Shown here: piece by piece, positions 9,689-17,708 of the stretch
Numbering within the stretch: position 1 is the first letter of the stretch
Layout: every line of letters begins with the position of its first letter
DNA from: Nonomuraea pusilla
GTDB lineage: Bacteria; Actinomycetota; Actinomycetes; Streptosporangiales; Streptosporangiaceae
Assembly: GCF_900109355.1 (NCBI RefSeq)
Contig: NZ_FOBF01000010.1
Location: forward strand, 124,001-188,000
Length of the DNA: 64,000 nucleotides
Direction of reading: 5' to 3'
Position numbers and translations under genes: made by a program
The notes under the pieces: generated by a model
Database searches by the model: none
What the model saw: the letters and a program-made list of their open reading frames with translations, nothing else
What the model was told of the DNA's origin: nothing

Positions 9689-10525
9689 TCAGGGACCGGG
9701 GACGAGGCGGACGGGGTCGCCCCGCCTGATCCGGCCGGGTTCGACCACCCTGGCGTACACGCCGGCGCAGGGGTGCGGGCCGAGGTCGAGCACCGGCACC
9801 CGGTTGTGGCGGGCGGGCACGCGCAGCGCCTCGGGGTCACGGCCCAGCCCGCCGTGCTCCAGCGTCGGGACGGCGCAGCGCGGGCTGGGCGCGATCACCT
9901 CCAGCACCGCGTCCTCCCCGACGCGCAGCTCACGGCCCACCCAGGCGTTCTCGGCGAAGCCGCCCCCCAGGTCGCCCCCGCCCCGCCCTCCGGCCTCCGC
10001 GAAGCCACCTCCCAGGTCGCCCCCGCTCCACCCCCCGGTCTCGACGACCAGGTTGGGGCGGTAGCGGACCGCCTCGACGACGCCGCGCGGGCTCAGCGCC
10101 CCGATCGCCGCCAGCGTGGAGGTGGTGACGAGGTGGATCGGCGCGAAGTCGAAGAACGTCCCTTCGGGCGCGGCGCCGCCCAGCGTCGACAGCGTGGCGG
10201 GCACCTCGGCCTCCACCCCCCGGTCCAGCACCTCCTCCGGCACCGACCGTTCGAGCCGCGCGTCCCCCGGCGGCACGTCCACCAGGCGCACCTCGCGTCC
10301 GAGCAGCGCCGACAGCTCCTCGTCGCCGGGCGCCGCGGCGCCCTCCACGGCCAGCAGGCCGCGCCACAGCCGCGGGTTCTTGGCACTGGCGATCAGGCCG
10401 GTGGCCACGTCGAGCACCGCCCTGGCCCGGTCGCCGTCGAGCCCGCGCGCGCTCAGCCCGCTCTCGGCGACCTCCTCGCCCAGCATCGACTTCACCGGGT
10501 ACCTGAAGATCGTCCGTATGCGCAT
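9689..10525 (-). CDS. MOSC domain protein with N-terminal beta-barrel domain
   Basis: Begins MRIRTIFRYPVKSMLGEEV, the hallmark of the MOSC N-terminal beta-barrel family, and continues into a MOSC domain that includes IAPSPRCAVPTLEHGG with the conserved Cys. Such proteins bind molybdenum cofactor or sulfur and transfer or reduce N-hydroxylated and related substrates; the specific reaction here is unknown. Oddly, the segment just before the MOSC core contains a 15-residue tandem duplication (GGDLGGGFAE repeated), matching a 45-bp DNA repeat. It lies 10 bases downstream of the alpha/beta-hydrolase gene on the same strand, so the two are probably co-transcribed. Confidence 0.85.
   Translation of the reverse strand: MRIRTIFRYPVKSMLGEEVAESGLSARGLDGDRARAVLDVATGLIASAKNPRLWRGLLAVEGAAAPGDEELSALLGREVRLVDVPPGDARLERSVPEEVLDRGVEAEVPATLSTLGGAAPEGTFFDFAPIHLVTTSTLAAIGALSPRGVVEAVRYRPNLVVETGGWSGGDLGGGFAEAGGRGGGDLGGGFAENAWVGRELRVGEDAVLEVIAPSPRCAVPTLEHGGLGRDPEALRVPARHNRVPVLDLGPHPCAGVYARVVEPGRIRRGDPVRLVPGP
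9954..10043. repeat. 45-bp tandem duplication inside the MOSC gene
   Basis: Two copies of a 45-bp unit starting GCGAAGCC at 9954 and again at 9999, differing at a handful of positions. The unit length keeps the reading frame and adds 15 Gly-rich residues to the encoded protein. It looks like a recent slippage expansion. Confidence 0.75.
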
Positions 10526-10534
10526 GGTCCGAGC

Positions 10535-11335
10535 CTAGGACGCCCAGAACCTCCGCAGGCAGGGCACCAGCTCGGCGGCCCGCTCCTCCGGGAAGAACAG
10601 CCGCCCGCCCGGGATCTCCACCACCTCGCGCGCGCCGGGGATCGTGTCCCGCAGCCAGTACGCCCAGCTCACGTCGAAGAACACGTCGCCGGTGCCCCAG
10701 ACCAGGAGGGTGGGCACGGTGAGCGCGGCGAGGCCCGGTTCGACGGCCACGAGGTCGGCGGCGTCGATCGAGGCGACGAGCCGCTCGAAGGCGCGGGCGC
10801 CGCCGGGCTTGGCGAGGATCGGGCGCAGGTAGGCGTCCACGACCGCCGCGGGGTCGTCGATGCGCTCGTAGCTCTGGCCGAAGGCGGTGTGGACGATCAG
10901 CTCGGGCCGATCGAGCAGCGCGCCGACGAGCGGCGCCAGCTCGCCCCGCTCGGCCAGCTCCACCGTGGGCCTGAACGCCTCCGGCGGCGTGTTGGTGTGG
11001 ACGTCGCAGTTGGTGAGGGTGAGCGTGCGCAGCCGTTCCGGGTGGCGGACGGCGAAGACCTGGGCGACCGCGCCGCCGGTGTCGTTGGCGACGAGGTCCA
11101 CCCGGTCGAGCCCGAGCCCGTCGCACAGTTCCTCGACGGCGTCGGCGAGCGCCGGTATGGACAGGTCGTCGCGCGGCGCGCTGCCGCCGTGCAGCGGCAG
11201 GTCGAGCGCCACGCAGCGGCGTTCGCCGCGCAGTTCGGCGATGACGTTGCGCCACAGGTGGGCGCCGGTGCCGACGCCGTGCACGAACAGCGCGACGGGG
11301 CCGCTGCCCTCGTCCACGTAGGTGATGCCATCCAC
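10535..11335 (-). CDS. Alpha/beta-hydrolase fold protein with Asp at the nucleophile elbow
   Basis: A 266-residue alpha/beta-hydrolase. The oxyanion-hole motif LFVHGVGTGAHLWR (about 16-29), the DLPLHGGS strand end and the elbow VANDTGGAVAQVF are all visible. Asp85 replaces the usual Ser, as in haloalkane dehalogenases and epoxide hydrolases. The region where the catalytic His normally sits reads IPGGRLFFPEE, with Arg in place of His, so activity is uncertain. It is divergent from a TetR gene across palindromes at 11357-11396 and probably under its control. It is followed by the MOSC gene. Confidence 0.8.
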   Translation of the reverse strand: MDGITYVDEGSGPVALFVHGVGTGAHLWRNVIAELRGERRCVALDLPLHGGSAPRDDLSIPALADAVEELCDGLGLDRVDLVANDTGGAVAQVFAVRHPERLRTLTLTNCDVHTNTPPEAFRPTVELAERGELAPLVGALLDRPELIVHTAFGQSYERIDDPAAVVDAYLRPILAKPGGARAFERLVASIDAADLVAVEPGLAALTVPTLLVWGTGDVFFDVSWAYWLRDTIPGAREVVEIPGGRLFFPEERAAELVPCLRRFWAS

Positions 11336-11356
11336 GGGTCCCCCTCCAGATTCCAG

Positions 11357-11396
11357 ACCGACTGTCGGTCGGTGAAATTACCGACTGACAGTCGGT
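11357..11396. promoter_or_regulatory. Pair of TetR-type palindromes between hydrolase and tetR
   Basis: A 17-bp palindrome, ACCGACTG-A-CAGTCGGT, spans 11380-11396, and a related imperfect copy (ACCGACTGTCGGTCGGT) spans 11357-11373, 23 bp apart centre to centre. They lie between the divergent alpha/beta-hydrolase and TetR genes and just before the tetR start at 11414. The arrangement fits cooperative binding of two TetR dimers and autoregulation. Confidence 0.7.
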
Positions 11397-11413
11397 TTGT
11401 CTAGAGTGGGTGC

Positions 11414-11983
11414 ATGAACCTCAAGGCGGACCGCGGCGCGGCCACCCGCGAGCGGGTGCTCGCCATCGCCACCCGGCTGTTCGCCGAACGCGGCTACGAC
11501 GACACCTCGATCGAGACCGTCCTGCAGGAGACCGGGCTCAGCCGTGGCGCGCTCTACCACCACTACGCGGGCAAGGACGCCCTGTTCGAGGCGGTGCTGG
11601 AGGCCACCGAGTCGGCCATCGGGGCCAGGATCGCCGACGCGGTGCGCGGCGTGGCCGACCCGGCGGCGGCGCTCAGGACGGGCGCTCTTGCCTGGATCAG
11701 GCTCGCCGGCGACCCGGTGATCCGGCGCGTGGTGCTGATCGACGCGCCGTCGGTGCTGGGGTGGGAGCGCTGGCGCGCCATGGAGGAGCGCTACTCGTTC
11801 GGGATGCTGAAGGCCGCACTGAAGGCCGCGGGAACGGTGCCGCGCGAGCATCTCGACGTCTACGCGCACATGCTGCTGGGGGCGATCAACGAGAGCGCCC
11901 TCCTGGTGGCCCGTGGAGGCGCCACGGCCACCGCCGAGGCCGCCGTGGAGGATTTCCTCAACCGCCTGCTCAAAACCCCGTGA
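11414..11983 (+). CDS. TetR family transcriptional regulator
   Basis: A 189-residue repressor. The helix-turn-helix is clear: RERVLAIATRLFAERGYDDT followed by SIETVLQETGLSRGALYHHY and then AGKDALFEAV (about residues 12-60). The C-terminal ligand domain shows no specific family signature. Start ATG at 11414. It is divergent from the alpha/beta-hydrolase/MOSC pair, with two operator-like palindromes in between, so it most likely represses that pair and itself. Confidence 0.9.
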   Translation: MNLKADRGAATRERVLAIATRLFAERGYDDTSIETVLQETGLSRGALYHHYAGKDALFEAVLEATESAIGARIADAVRGVADPAAALRTGALAWIRLAGDPVIRRVVLIDAPSVLGWERWRAMEERYSFGMLKAALKAAGTVPREHLDVYAHMLLGAINESALLVARGGATATAEAAVEDFLNRLLKTP

Positions 11984-12076
11984 ACGCCGCCACAGCCGCC
12001 CCAAAGGCCCGCACAGGTTCAACCGGCCACAGCGGCCGAAGCCCAGGCGTGGCCGGTGGCCGTTCGCGGCGGTCCT

Positions 12077-12150
12077 GACCCCTCCCCGGCAGCCCGCCAC
12101 CCGGACCCCTCCCCGGCAGCCCGCCCCGGATCCCCTCCTCGGCAGCGCGC
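12077..12150. repeat. 27-bp direct repeat in the gap between tetR and the polyol operon
   Basis: The 210-bp gap 11984-12193 separates two convergent genes and has no coding signal. It contains two exact-to-near-exact 27-bp units (starting GACCCCTCCCCGGCAGCCCG at 12077 and 12104) and a decayed third copy. No classical terminator with a T-run was seen. Function unknown. Confidence 0.65.
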
Positions 12151-12193
12151 GCCTGGATCTCTCCTCCCCCGCCGGGCCGGTCGGCCTTCGGCT

Positions 12194-12982
12194 TCAGGCC
12201 CCTCCGAGCGCCGGCGCCTCGGCGTGCCGGCGGCCGATCGCGAGCAGCCGCAGCAACCCGTCCACGCTCCACGCGGCCCGCCCGACGAACAGGCCGTCGG
12301 CCGGCGTCTCGCGCAGCAGCGCGGCGGCGTTGCCGGCGTCGACGCCGCCCCCGTACAGCAGGGCCAGGCAGCCGTCGCCGTCACCGAGCCGCCGGGCCTC
12401 CTCGGCGATCCGGCCCATCACCGGCGCGACCTGTTCCGGGGTCGCGGGCGTGCCGCCGGCCCCGATGGCCCACACCGGTTCGTAGGCGATCAAGGTCTGA
12501 CGTACCTCGTCCGGGCGGAGCCGCGACAGCGCCGCCCGCACCTGCGCGGTGACGAACCGCTCCGCGTCACCCGCCCCGCGCACCGCCCCCGGCTCCCCGA
12601 CGCAGATCAGCGGCAGCAGGCCGTGATCGACCGCCGCCCTGGCCTTGCGCGCCACCGTCTCGTCCGTCTCCCCGAACTGCTCCCGCCGTTCGGAGTGGCC
12701 CATCTCGACGAGCCGGGCGCCCGCGTCGGCGACCATGCGCATGGAGACCTCGCCGGTACCGGCGCCTTCCTCCGCCCAGTGCGCGTTCTGCGCTCCGAGC
12801 AGCACGGGAGCTCCGGCGAGCTGGTCGCGGACGGCGGCGAGACTCGTGTGCGCCGGCAGGACGAAAGGCCGCACCTCGTCCGGCAGCGGCGTCCGGGCCA
12901 GCGCCTCGGCGAGCAGCCGCGCGTACTCGCGGCTCTCCGCGATGGTCTTGTTCATCTTCCAGCTCGTACCGATCCAGACCAT
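12194..12982 (-). CDS. lerI: Triosephosphate isomerase-like tetrulose-phosphate isomerase (L-erythrulose-1-phosphate isomerase)
   Basis: A TIM-barrel protein of 262 residues. His (GHSERREQFGE) and the catalytic Glu (AYEPVWAIGAG) of triosephosphate isomerase are kept, and so is the active-site Lys in WKMNKT. The Asn of the usual GNWKMN motif is Ser (GTSWKMN), a change typical of the EryH/LerI branch acting on four-carbon sugar phosphates. Together with the kinase, dehydrogenase and RpiB-like genes upstream, this points to L-erythrulose-1-phosphate to D-erythrulose-4-phosphate conversion, as in the Mycobacterium smegmatis L-threitol/erythritol pathway. Start chosen at ATG 12982; an ATG at 13024 would add 14 residues but has no ribosome site. 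Confidence 0.82.
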   Translation of the reverse strand: MVWIGTSWKMNKTIAESREYARLLAEALARTPLPDEVRPFVLPAHTSLAAVRDQLAGAPVLLGAQNAHWAEEGAGTGEVSMRMVADAGARLVEMGHSERREQFGETDETVARKARAAVDHGLLPLICVGEPGAVRGAGDAERFVTAQVRAALSRLRPDEVRQTLIAYEPVWAIGAGGTPATPEQVAPVMGRIAEEARRLGDGDGCLALLYGGGVDAGNAAALLRETPADGLFVGRAAWSVDGLLRLLAIGRRHAEAPALGGA

Positions 12983-13076
12983 GGCCCGCGCCGGCTCCTC
13001 TCTCTCGCTCGGTCGTGGAGTCATCGCCGTCGCCCGCTGTGTCCCCCACCGGGGAGGCCGGGGCGCCGACGTGCCG

Positions 13077-13547
13077 TCACGCCTCGCCGCCGGCCTCGTA
13101 CGCGCTGATCGCGGCGACCTTCTCCGCCGAGGCGGAGCCGGGGTCGAAGCGGTAGCCGAGCCACTCCTTGGCCAGGCGCCGGGCGAGTTCCAGGCCGACG
13201 ACCCGCTCGCCCATGCAGAGCACCTGCGCGTTGTTGCTCAGCACCGCCCGCTCCACCGAGTAGCTGTCGTGGGCGGTCACCGCCCGGATCCCCGGGACCT
13301 TGTTCGCGGTGATCGCCACACCCATGCCGGTGCCGCAGATGAGCAGGGCCCGGTCGGCCTTGCCCTCGACGATGAGCCGGGCCGCCGCCGCGGCGACGTG
13401 CGGGTAGTGGGTCTCCTCGTCCTCGTCGACGCCGACGTCGATCACTTCGCTCACCCGGTCGTCGGCCTGCAGATCTTTCGCGAGTTGTGTCTTGTAGCGG
13501 AGCCCGGCGTCGTCACTGCCGAGCGCGATCCGCAGTCTGTCACCCAT
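13077..13547 (-). CDS. derI: RpiB/LacA-family isomerase (D-erythrulose-4-phosphate isomerase)
   Basis: A 156-residue RpiB-type sugar-phosphate isomerase. Typical motifs are the N-terminal LRIALGSDDAGLRYK, the catalytic-Cys loop ALLICGTGMGVAITANK and the SNNAQVLCMGERVVG helix. RpiB itself interconverts ribose- and ribulose-5-phosphate, but in this operon a four-carbon substrate is far more likely: D-erythrulose-4-phosphate to D-erythrose-4-phosphate, which enters the pentose phosphate pathway. It follows the dehydrogenase gene after a gap of 196 bases packed with hairpins and precedes lerI by about 95 bases. Confidence 0.82.
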   Translation of the reverse strand: MGDRLRIALGSDDAGLRYKTQLAKDLQADDRVSEVIDVGVDEDEETHYPHVAAAAARLIVEGKADRALLICGTGMGVAITANKVPGIRAVTAHDSYSVERAVLSNNAQVLCMGERVVGLELARRLAKEWLGYRFDPGSASAEKVAAISAYEAGGEA

Positions 13548-13573
13548 CGACGTTCTCCTTCGTGGGGTTCTTC

Positions 13574-13605
13574 GGCGACGCCGCCGCGGGTGCGGCGGCG
13601 TCGCC
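13574..13605. repeat. 14-bp perfect stem with tetraloop, intra-operon
   Basis: Arms 13574-13587 (GGCGACGCCGCCGC) and 13592-13605 are perfectly complementary with a 4-base loop. It sits immediately before the derI ribosome-binding region on the operon transcript, so it could affect RNA stability or derI translation. Confidence 0.75.
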
Positions 13606-13630
13606 CCGTTCGGTCCTGGGCGCGAGGCCC

Positions 13631-13699
13631 GCGGCAGCCGGCGGGCGCCGCGCCGGCATGGTGTGGGCGGGAGCCGGCGCGGGGCCCGCCGGCTGCCGC
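13631..13699. repeat. 27-bp inverted repeat between eltD and derI
   Basis: Arms 13631-13657 and 13673-13699 match at 26 of 27 positions with a 15-base loop. A 20-bp perfect palindrome (CTGCCGCCGGCCGGCGGCAG, 13693-13712) overlaps one arm. The element lies about 30-110 bases after the eltD stop, within the operon. There is no T-run, so it is not a classical intrinsic terminator. A role as processing or stability element, or partial attenuator, is inferred. Confidence 0.8.
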
Positions 13700-13743
13700 C
13701 GGCCGGCGGCAGGACCTGCCGGAGGCCGGGCCCGCCGGCGCCG

Positions 13744-14844
13744 TCACTCGGGGATCAGGCTCACCTTGATCGACTTCGAGCCGTCGGCGACCATGTCCAG
13801 CCCGTCCTGGAACCGGCTCAGCGGGAACTGGTGGCTGCAGATCCGGTCCATCGGCAGCTTCCCGGACTCCAGCAGCCGGATCGCGGCCGGCCAGCAGTGC
13901 GGCCCGAGGTGCGCGCCGAGGACGTCCAGCTCCTTGTCGTCGCTGATGATGCTCCAGTCGACGGTGACGTCGGAGCCGAAGACGCTGTACTCGACGTAGC
14001 GGCCGAGCTTGCGGAGGAGGTTCAGGCCCTGGGCCACGGCCGAGGGATGCCCGGTGCCCTCCAGGTAGACGTCGGCGCCGTAGCCGTCGGTGAGCTCCTT
14101 GACGATCGCGACGGCGTCCTGCTCGGCGACGTTGATCGTCCGGGTGGCGCCGCACAGCTTGGCGAGCTCCAGCTTCTCGTCCGACATGTCCAGGGCGATC
14201 ACCTCGGCGGGGAACTTCTCGGCCGCACCGGCGATCATGCCGAGTCCGATCGGGCCGCAGCCGGCCACGACCACCACGTCCTCGAACCGGATGTTCGCCC
14301 GCTCGACGGCGTGCAGCGCGCACGACAGCGGCTCAGTGAACGCCGCGTGGGCCGGAGGCAGGTCCTTGCTGATCTTGTAGACGAGCGCCTGCGCCGGAAA
14401 GACCATGTAGGACGCCATCCCTCCCGGGTGGCGGCGCTTGAACCCGTACATCTCGTGCGGGGCGCACATCCAGTACTCGCCGCGCAGGCAGTACCGGCAC
14501 GTCCAGCACGGCACGATCTGCTCGGACACGACCCGGTCGCCGACCTGCACGCCCCAGCGGCGGGAGGCCTCCTCGTCGAGCTGCACGATCTCACCGACGA
14601 ACTCGTGGCCGGGGATGACCTCGGTCTCGGCCCACGCGGGCCGGTTCTCGTCGCCCCAGAACTTCGCCGCGCCGTGGTAGCACTTCAGGTCACTGGCGCA
14701 GATGCCGACCGCCTCGACGCGGACGAGTGCCTCGCCCTTGCCGGGCGTGGGCACGGGCACCTCCTCCAGGCGGTAGTTCTCCGGGCCGTGGCAGACCACG
14801 GCCTGCATGGTCTCGGGAATCGGCTGAATGCTCGTCGCGGTCAT
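13744..14844 (-). CDS. eltD: Zinc-dependent polyol dehydrogenase (erythritol/L-threitol dehydrogenase type)
   Basis: A 366-residue medium-chain dehydrogenase that would oxidise a tetritol to erythrulose with NAD. Catalytic zinc ligands are Cys49 (GICASDLK) and His80-Glu81 (PGHEFVGE). Four structural-zinc cysteines lie at 113, 116, 119 and 127 (CWTCRYCLRGEYWMC), and the Rossmann motif is VVAGCGPIGLGM. The ATG at 14842-14844 overlaps the kinase stop codon (ATGA); the open frame extends far upstream only as a shadow. The sequence type and the neighbouring kinase/isomerase set match the M. smegmatis EltD pathway. The exact polyol (erythritol, L-threitol or similar) is inferred. Confidence 0.85.
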   Translation of the reverse strand: MTATSIQPIPETMQAVVCHGPENYRLEEVPVPTPGKGEALVRVEAVGICASDLKCYHGAAKFWGDENRPAWAETEVIPGHEFVGEIVQLDEEASRRWGVQVGDRVVSEQIVPCWTCRYCLRGEYWMCAPHEMYGFKRRHPGGMASYMVFPAQALVYKISKDLPPAHAAFTEPLSCALHAVERANIRFEDVVVVAGCGPIGLGMIAGAAEKFPAEVIALDMSDEKLELAKLCGATRTINVAEQDAVAIVKELTDGYGADVYLEGTGHPSAVAQGLNLLRKLGRYVEYSVFGSDVTVDWSIISDDKELDVLGAHLGPHCWPAAIRLLESGKLPMDRICSHQFPLSRFQDGLDMVADGSKSIKVSLIPE

Positions 14845-16640
14845 CGCGGTTCTCCTTCGGTCACATCGGCCGGGGTCGGATTCGTGGAATTCACATGAGT
14901 CGGGGGCGCGTCCGCGAGGGTCGCGGCCTGCGCGAGCACCTCGCCGACGGCGGTGAGGATCAGTCCCATCGAGACGGCACCGGCGTCGGGCGTGCCGACG
15001 CCGCGCTCGGCCAGCGGCCGGGCCCGGCCGACCCGCGCCCGCATGGAGGCGGTCGCCGCCGCCGCCTCGACCGCGGCGGCGGCGGCCGCGCGCCACGCGC
15101 CGGACAGGCCGGCTCCCGCGCCGAGCTGCCGGTCCAGTTCCTCGGTGAACGGCAGCAGGGCGTCGAGCATGGTCTTGTCGCCGCGCTCGGCCTTGCCGAC
15201 CCGCTGGATCGCCGCCGCACCGGCGTGCACGGCGTCCCGGAGCAGCGCGGGGGTGATCTCGGCGGTGCTGCCGAGTGCGGCGCCGACGGCGCTCAGGGCC
15301 ACGCCCCACAGCAGGCCGCTGGTGCCGCCGGCCTTGTCGCCGAACGCGTCGCCCGCGGCGGTCAGCACGTCGCCGACGCCGCCGTCGGCCGCCTCGGCCG
15401 CCGCCTCGGCCGCGCGCAGCCCGCGGAGCATGCCGATGCCGTGGTCGCCGTCACCCGCGACCGCGTCGATCCGGCCGAGCTCCTCCTCGTGCTCGGCCAC
15501 GACCGCGGTCATGGCCGCGACGGCCCGCCGGGCGACCGCGGCCGCCGCGCGGGACGCGGGGCTGGCCTGCGCCGGACGGTCGTCGGCCACCTCCTGCTCC
15601 GTCGCAGCGGCCCGGCGGTCGTACGTCGGCAGCGTGGAGGTCTCGCCGCGCCGGAAGGCGGGAGTGTCGGCCGGGGCGACCCAGTACCGTTCCAGCTCGT
15701 CGTCCAGCCAGGTCAGCGACAGCGAGCAGCCCGCCATGTCGAGGCTGGTCACCAGCTCGCCGACCTCGGGCAGCACAGCCTCGACCCCGGCGGCGGCGAG
15801 CAGGCGGTGGACGTGTCCGTAGAGCACGAACAGTTCCTCGTACTTGGTGCTGCCCAGGCCGTTGAGGATCACCGCCGCCCGCCCGCCGGCGCCCGCGGGC
15901 CGCTCGGCGAGGACGGCGTCGACCAGCGCCTGGGCCAGCTCCGCCGCGGGCATCCAGCCCCCCGTACGGATCCCCGGCTCGCCGTGAATGCCGAGGCCGA
16001 ACTCCATCTGGTCCTTGTCGACGGAGAACAGCGGCTCGGCGCGGCCGGGCAGGGTGCATCCCGCGAACGCGACCCCGAACGAGAAGGTGGCGGCGTTGGC
16101 CGCGCGCATCACCCGCTCGACGGTGTCCAGGTCGCACCCGCTGTCCGCGGCCGCACCGCCGATCTTGTAGACGAGGAAGGTGCCCGCGATGCCGCGCCGC
16201 CGGTCGGCCTCCTCGGGACCGGCCGAGGCGATGTCGTCGGTGACGTACACCATGCGGCAGTCGATGCCGGCCGCGCGCAGCCGCTCCTGCGCCGCGCCGA
16301 AGTTGAGCCGGTCCCCGGCGTAGTTGCCGTAGGACAGGATCACGCCGGCGCCGCCGTCGGCCGCCCGGGCGACCCGCACGACCTGCTCCGCGGAGGGGGA
16401 GGCGAAGACGTCGCCCAGGACGCAGCCGTCGGCGAAGCCGGGGCCGACCGTGCCGGAGTACGACGGGTAGTGACCCGAGCCGCCGCCCACGACCAGGCTG
16501 ACCTTGCCCGCCCGGGGCCCGCCCCTCCGGACGAAGCCGGATGCGCCGGGCACCCGCTCGGCATAGCGGGCGTACGCCGCGGCGAAGCCCTCGATGACGT
16601 GTTCCTTGAAGTCCGAGGGGTTGTCGTAGATATGCGTCAT
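14841..16640 (-). CDS. lerK: DhaK-DhaL fusion kinase (L-erythrulose kinase type)
   Basis: An ATP-dependent ketose kinase of 599 residues with two domains. The N-terminal DhaK half has the GGGSGHYPSYSG loop and His219 in LGIHGEPG, the residue that binds the ketose covalently. The C-terminal DhaL half starts near residue 385 with DAVAGDGDHGIGM, whose aspartates hold the ATP-magnesium. Single-chain enzymes of this form phosphorylate dihydroxyacetone or erythrulose; the surrounding TIM-like and RpiB-like isomerases favour L-erythrulose to L-erythrulose-1-phosphate. It follows the DeoR gene by about 49 bases and overlaps eltD. Confidence 0.86.
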   Translation of the reverse strand: MTHIYDNPSDFKEHVIEGFAAAYARYAERVPGASGFVRRGGPRAGKVSLVVGGGSGHYPSYSGTVGPGFADGCVLGDVFASPSAEQVVRVARAADGGAGVILSYGNYAGDRLNFGAAQERLRAAGIDCRMVYVTDDIASAGPEEADRRRGIAGTFLVYKIGGAAADSGCDLDTVERVMRAANAATFSFGVAFAGCTLPGRAEPLFSVDKDQMEFGLGIHGEPGIRTGGWMPAAELAQALVDAVLAERPAGAGGRAAVILNGLGSTKYEELFVLYGHVHRLLAAAGVEAVLPEVGELVTSLDMAGCSLSLTWLDDELERYWVAPADTPAFRRGETSTLPTYDRRAAATEQEVADDRPAQASPASRAAAAVARRAVAAMTAVVAEHEEELGRIDAVAGDGDHGIGMLRGLRAAEAAAEAADGGVGDVLTAAGDAFGDKAGGTSGLLWGVALSAVGAALGSTAEITPALLRDAVHAGAAAIQRVGKAERGDKTMLDALLPFTEELDRQLGAGAGLSGAWRAAAAAAVEAAAATASMRARVGRARPLAERGVGTPDAGAVSMGLILTAVGEVLAQAATLADAPPTHVNSTNPTPADVTEGEPR

Positions 16641-16689
16641 CGCCAGTTTCCCTAAGCGCGTGTCGATGTGGGGTGGTGCCGATGGGCGG

Positions 16690-17496
16690 TCATGTGGCGA
16701 CCTCGTACCGGATGCCGGCCGCCTTCCACGCGGCCAGCACGTTCGGGTCCGCTCCCGAGTCGGTGATGACGAGGTCGAACACGTCCAGCGGCACGATCTT
16801 GTGCAGGGCGACGCGGCCCAGCTTGCTGTGGTCCACCAGCAGGTACCGCCGGGTCGCCGCCTGCACCATCGCCCGTTTGAGTGCGACGATGCGCTCCTCC
16901 TGGTGGAAGGCGTCCGTCAGCGAGATCGCGGAGGTGGACAGGAACAGCGCGTCGGCCTGCAGGCCGGCGATCTGCTCGATGGTCTGCAGCCCGACGAACG
17001 AGTCGTGCGGCATGTCGTAGACCCCGCCGAGGCCGATGACGGTCAGGTCCACCTCGGTCGCGAGCTGGCTGAGCCGGCGAAGGCCCTCCAGGAACGTCGT
17101 CGCCACGTGCAGCGGGGCCCGGTCGCGCAGTCCGTCGATCATGTGCATGACCGTGGTCGAGTCGTCGAGCAGCACGGACATGCCGGCGTCGACGTACCGC
17201 AGCGCCGCCGCCGCGATCGCCTGCTTCTCCTCCGTCCTGGACATCATCCGGTACGACATCTGCGACTCGAAGACGCCGGACGGCTGGGCGGTGACCCCGC
17301 CGTGGAACCGGCGCACGATCCCGCGCCGCTCGAGTTGTTCGAGGTCGCGGTGGATCGTCATGATGCTCACCTTGAACTCGGCGGCGAGTTCCTGGGGTGA
17401 GCAGGAGCCCTGAGCGGCGACGTGCTCGGCGATCTGCCGCTGCCGCGTCTCGGTCTTGCGCTCCCGCTGCCGGAATGGCCCTTGGCCGTTGCTCAT
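16690..17496 (-). CDS. DeoR/GlpR family transcriptional regulator
   Basis: A 268-residue sugar-phosphate-responsive repressor. The DeoR helix-turn-helix is plain: RQRQIAEHVAAQGSCSPQEL then FKVSIMTIHRDLEQLERRGIV with RRFHGGV (about 17-65). The C-terminal DeoRC sensor domain contains LDDSTTVMHMI and DHSKLGRVAL. The ATG at 17494-17496 is chosen because conservation begins there; the frame runs on upstream without support. It sits inside the polyol operon between the binding-protein gene and the kinase, so it probably senses a tetrulose phosphate and controls the operon promoter near 22.2 kb. Confidence 0.9.
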   Translation of the reverse strand: MSNGQGPFRQRERKTETRQRQIAEHVAAQGSCSPQELAAEFKVSIMTIHRDLEQLERRGIVRRFHGGVTAQPSGVFESQMSYRMMSRTEEKQAIAAAALRYVDAGMSVLLDDSTTVMHMIDGLRDRAPLHVATTFLEGLRRLSQLATEVDLTVIGLGGVYDMPHDSFVGLQTIEQIAGLQADALFLSTSAISLTDAFHQEERIVALKRAMVQAATRRYLLVDHSKLGRVALHKIVPLDVFDLVITDSGADPNVLAAWKAAGIRYEVAT

Positions 17497-17708
17497 CTGA
17501 TGTCCTCGTGATCGCGGGGGTCGGTCATGGACTGGCACACAGGCGACGCTGGAGAAGGCCCGCGTGCCGCTGGATAGCATCCTCCAGATGTGGCGACCGG
17601 CTGCCCCGCCGCTCCGCCGGGCCAGGCCCTTGCCGGCGGGCGAGGTGGACCGGCCACCGCCCACGACCGACCGCCCGTCGACGGGTAACGGTCCGTCCTA
17701 GTCGTGAA

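Noticed and set aside
12194..12982. Annotation as glycolytic triosephosphate isomerase (tpiA)
   Set aside because: Asn-to-Ser change in the WKMN motif and an operon of tetritol enzymes point to a tetrulose-phosphate isomerase.
13631..13699. 27-bp inverted repeat considered as a transposon end or MITE
   Set aside because: Loop of only 15 bases, no target-site duplication seen and no second copy in the window; better read as an RNA hairpin.
14727..16655. Plus-strand open frame of 642 codons opposite the DhaK-DhaL gene
   Set aside because: Antisense shadow of a well-supported kinase gene; no motif and no ribosome site.
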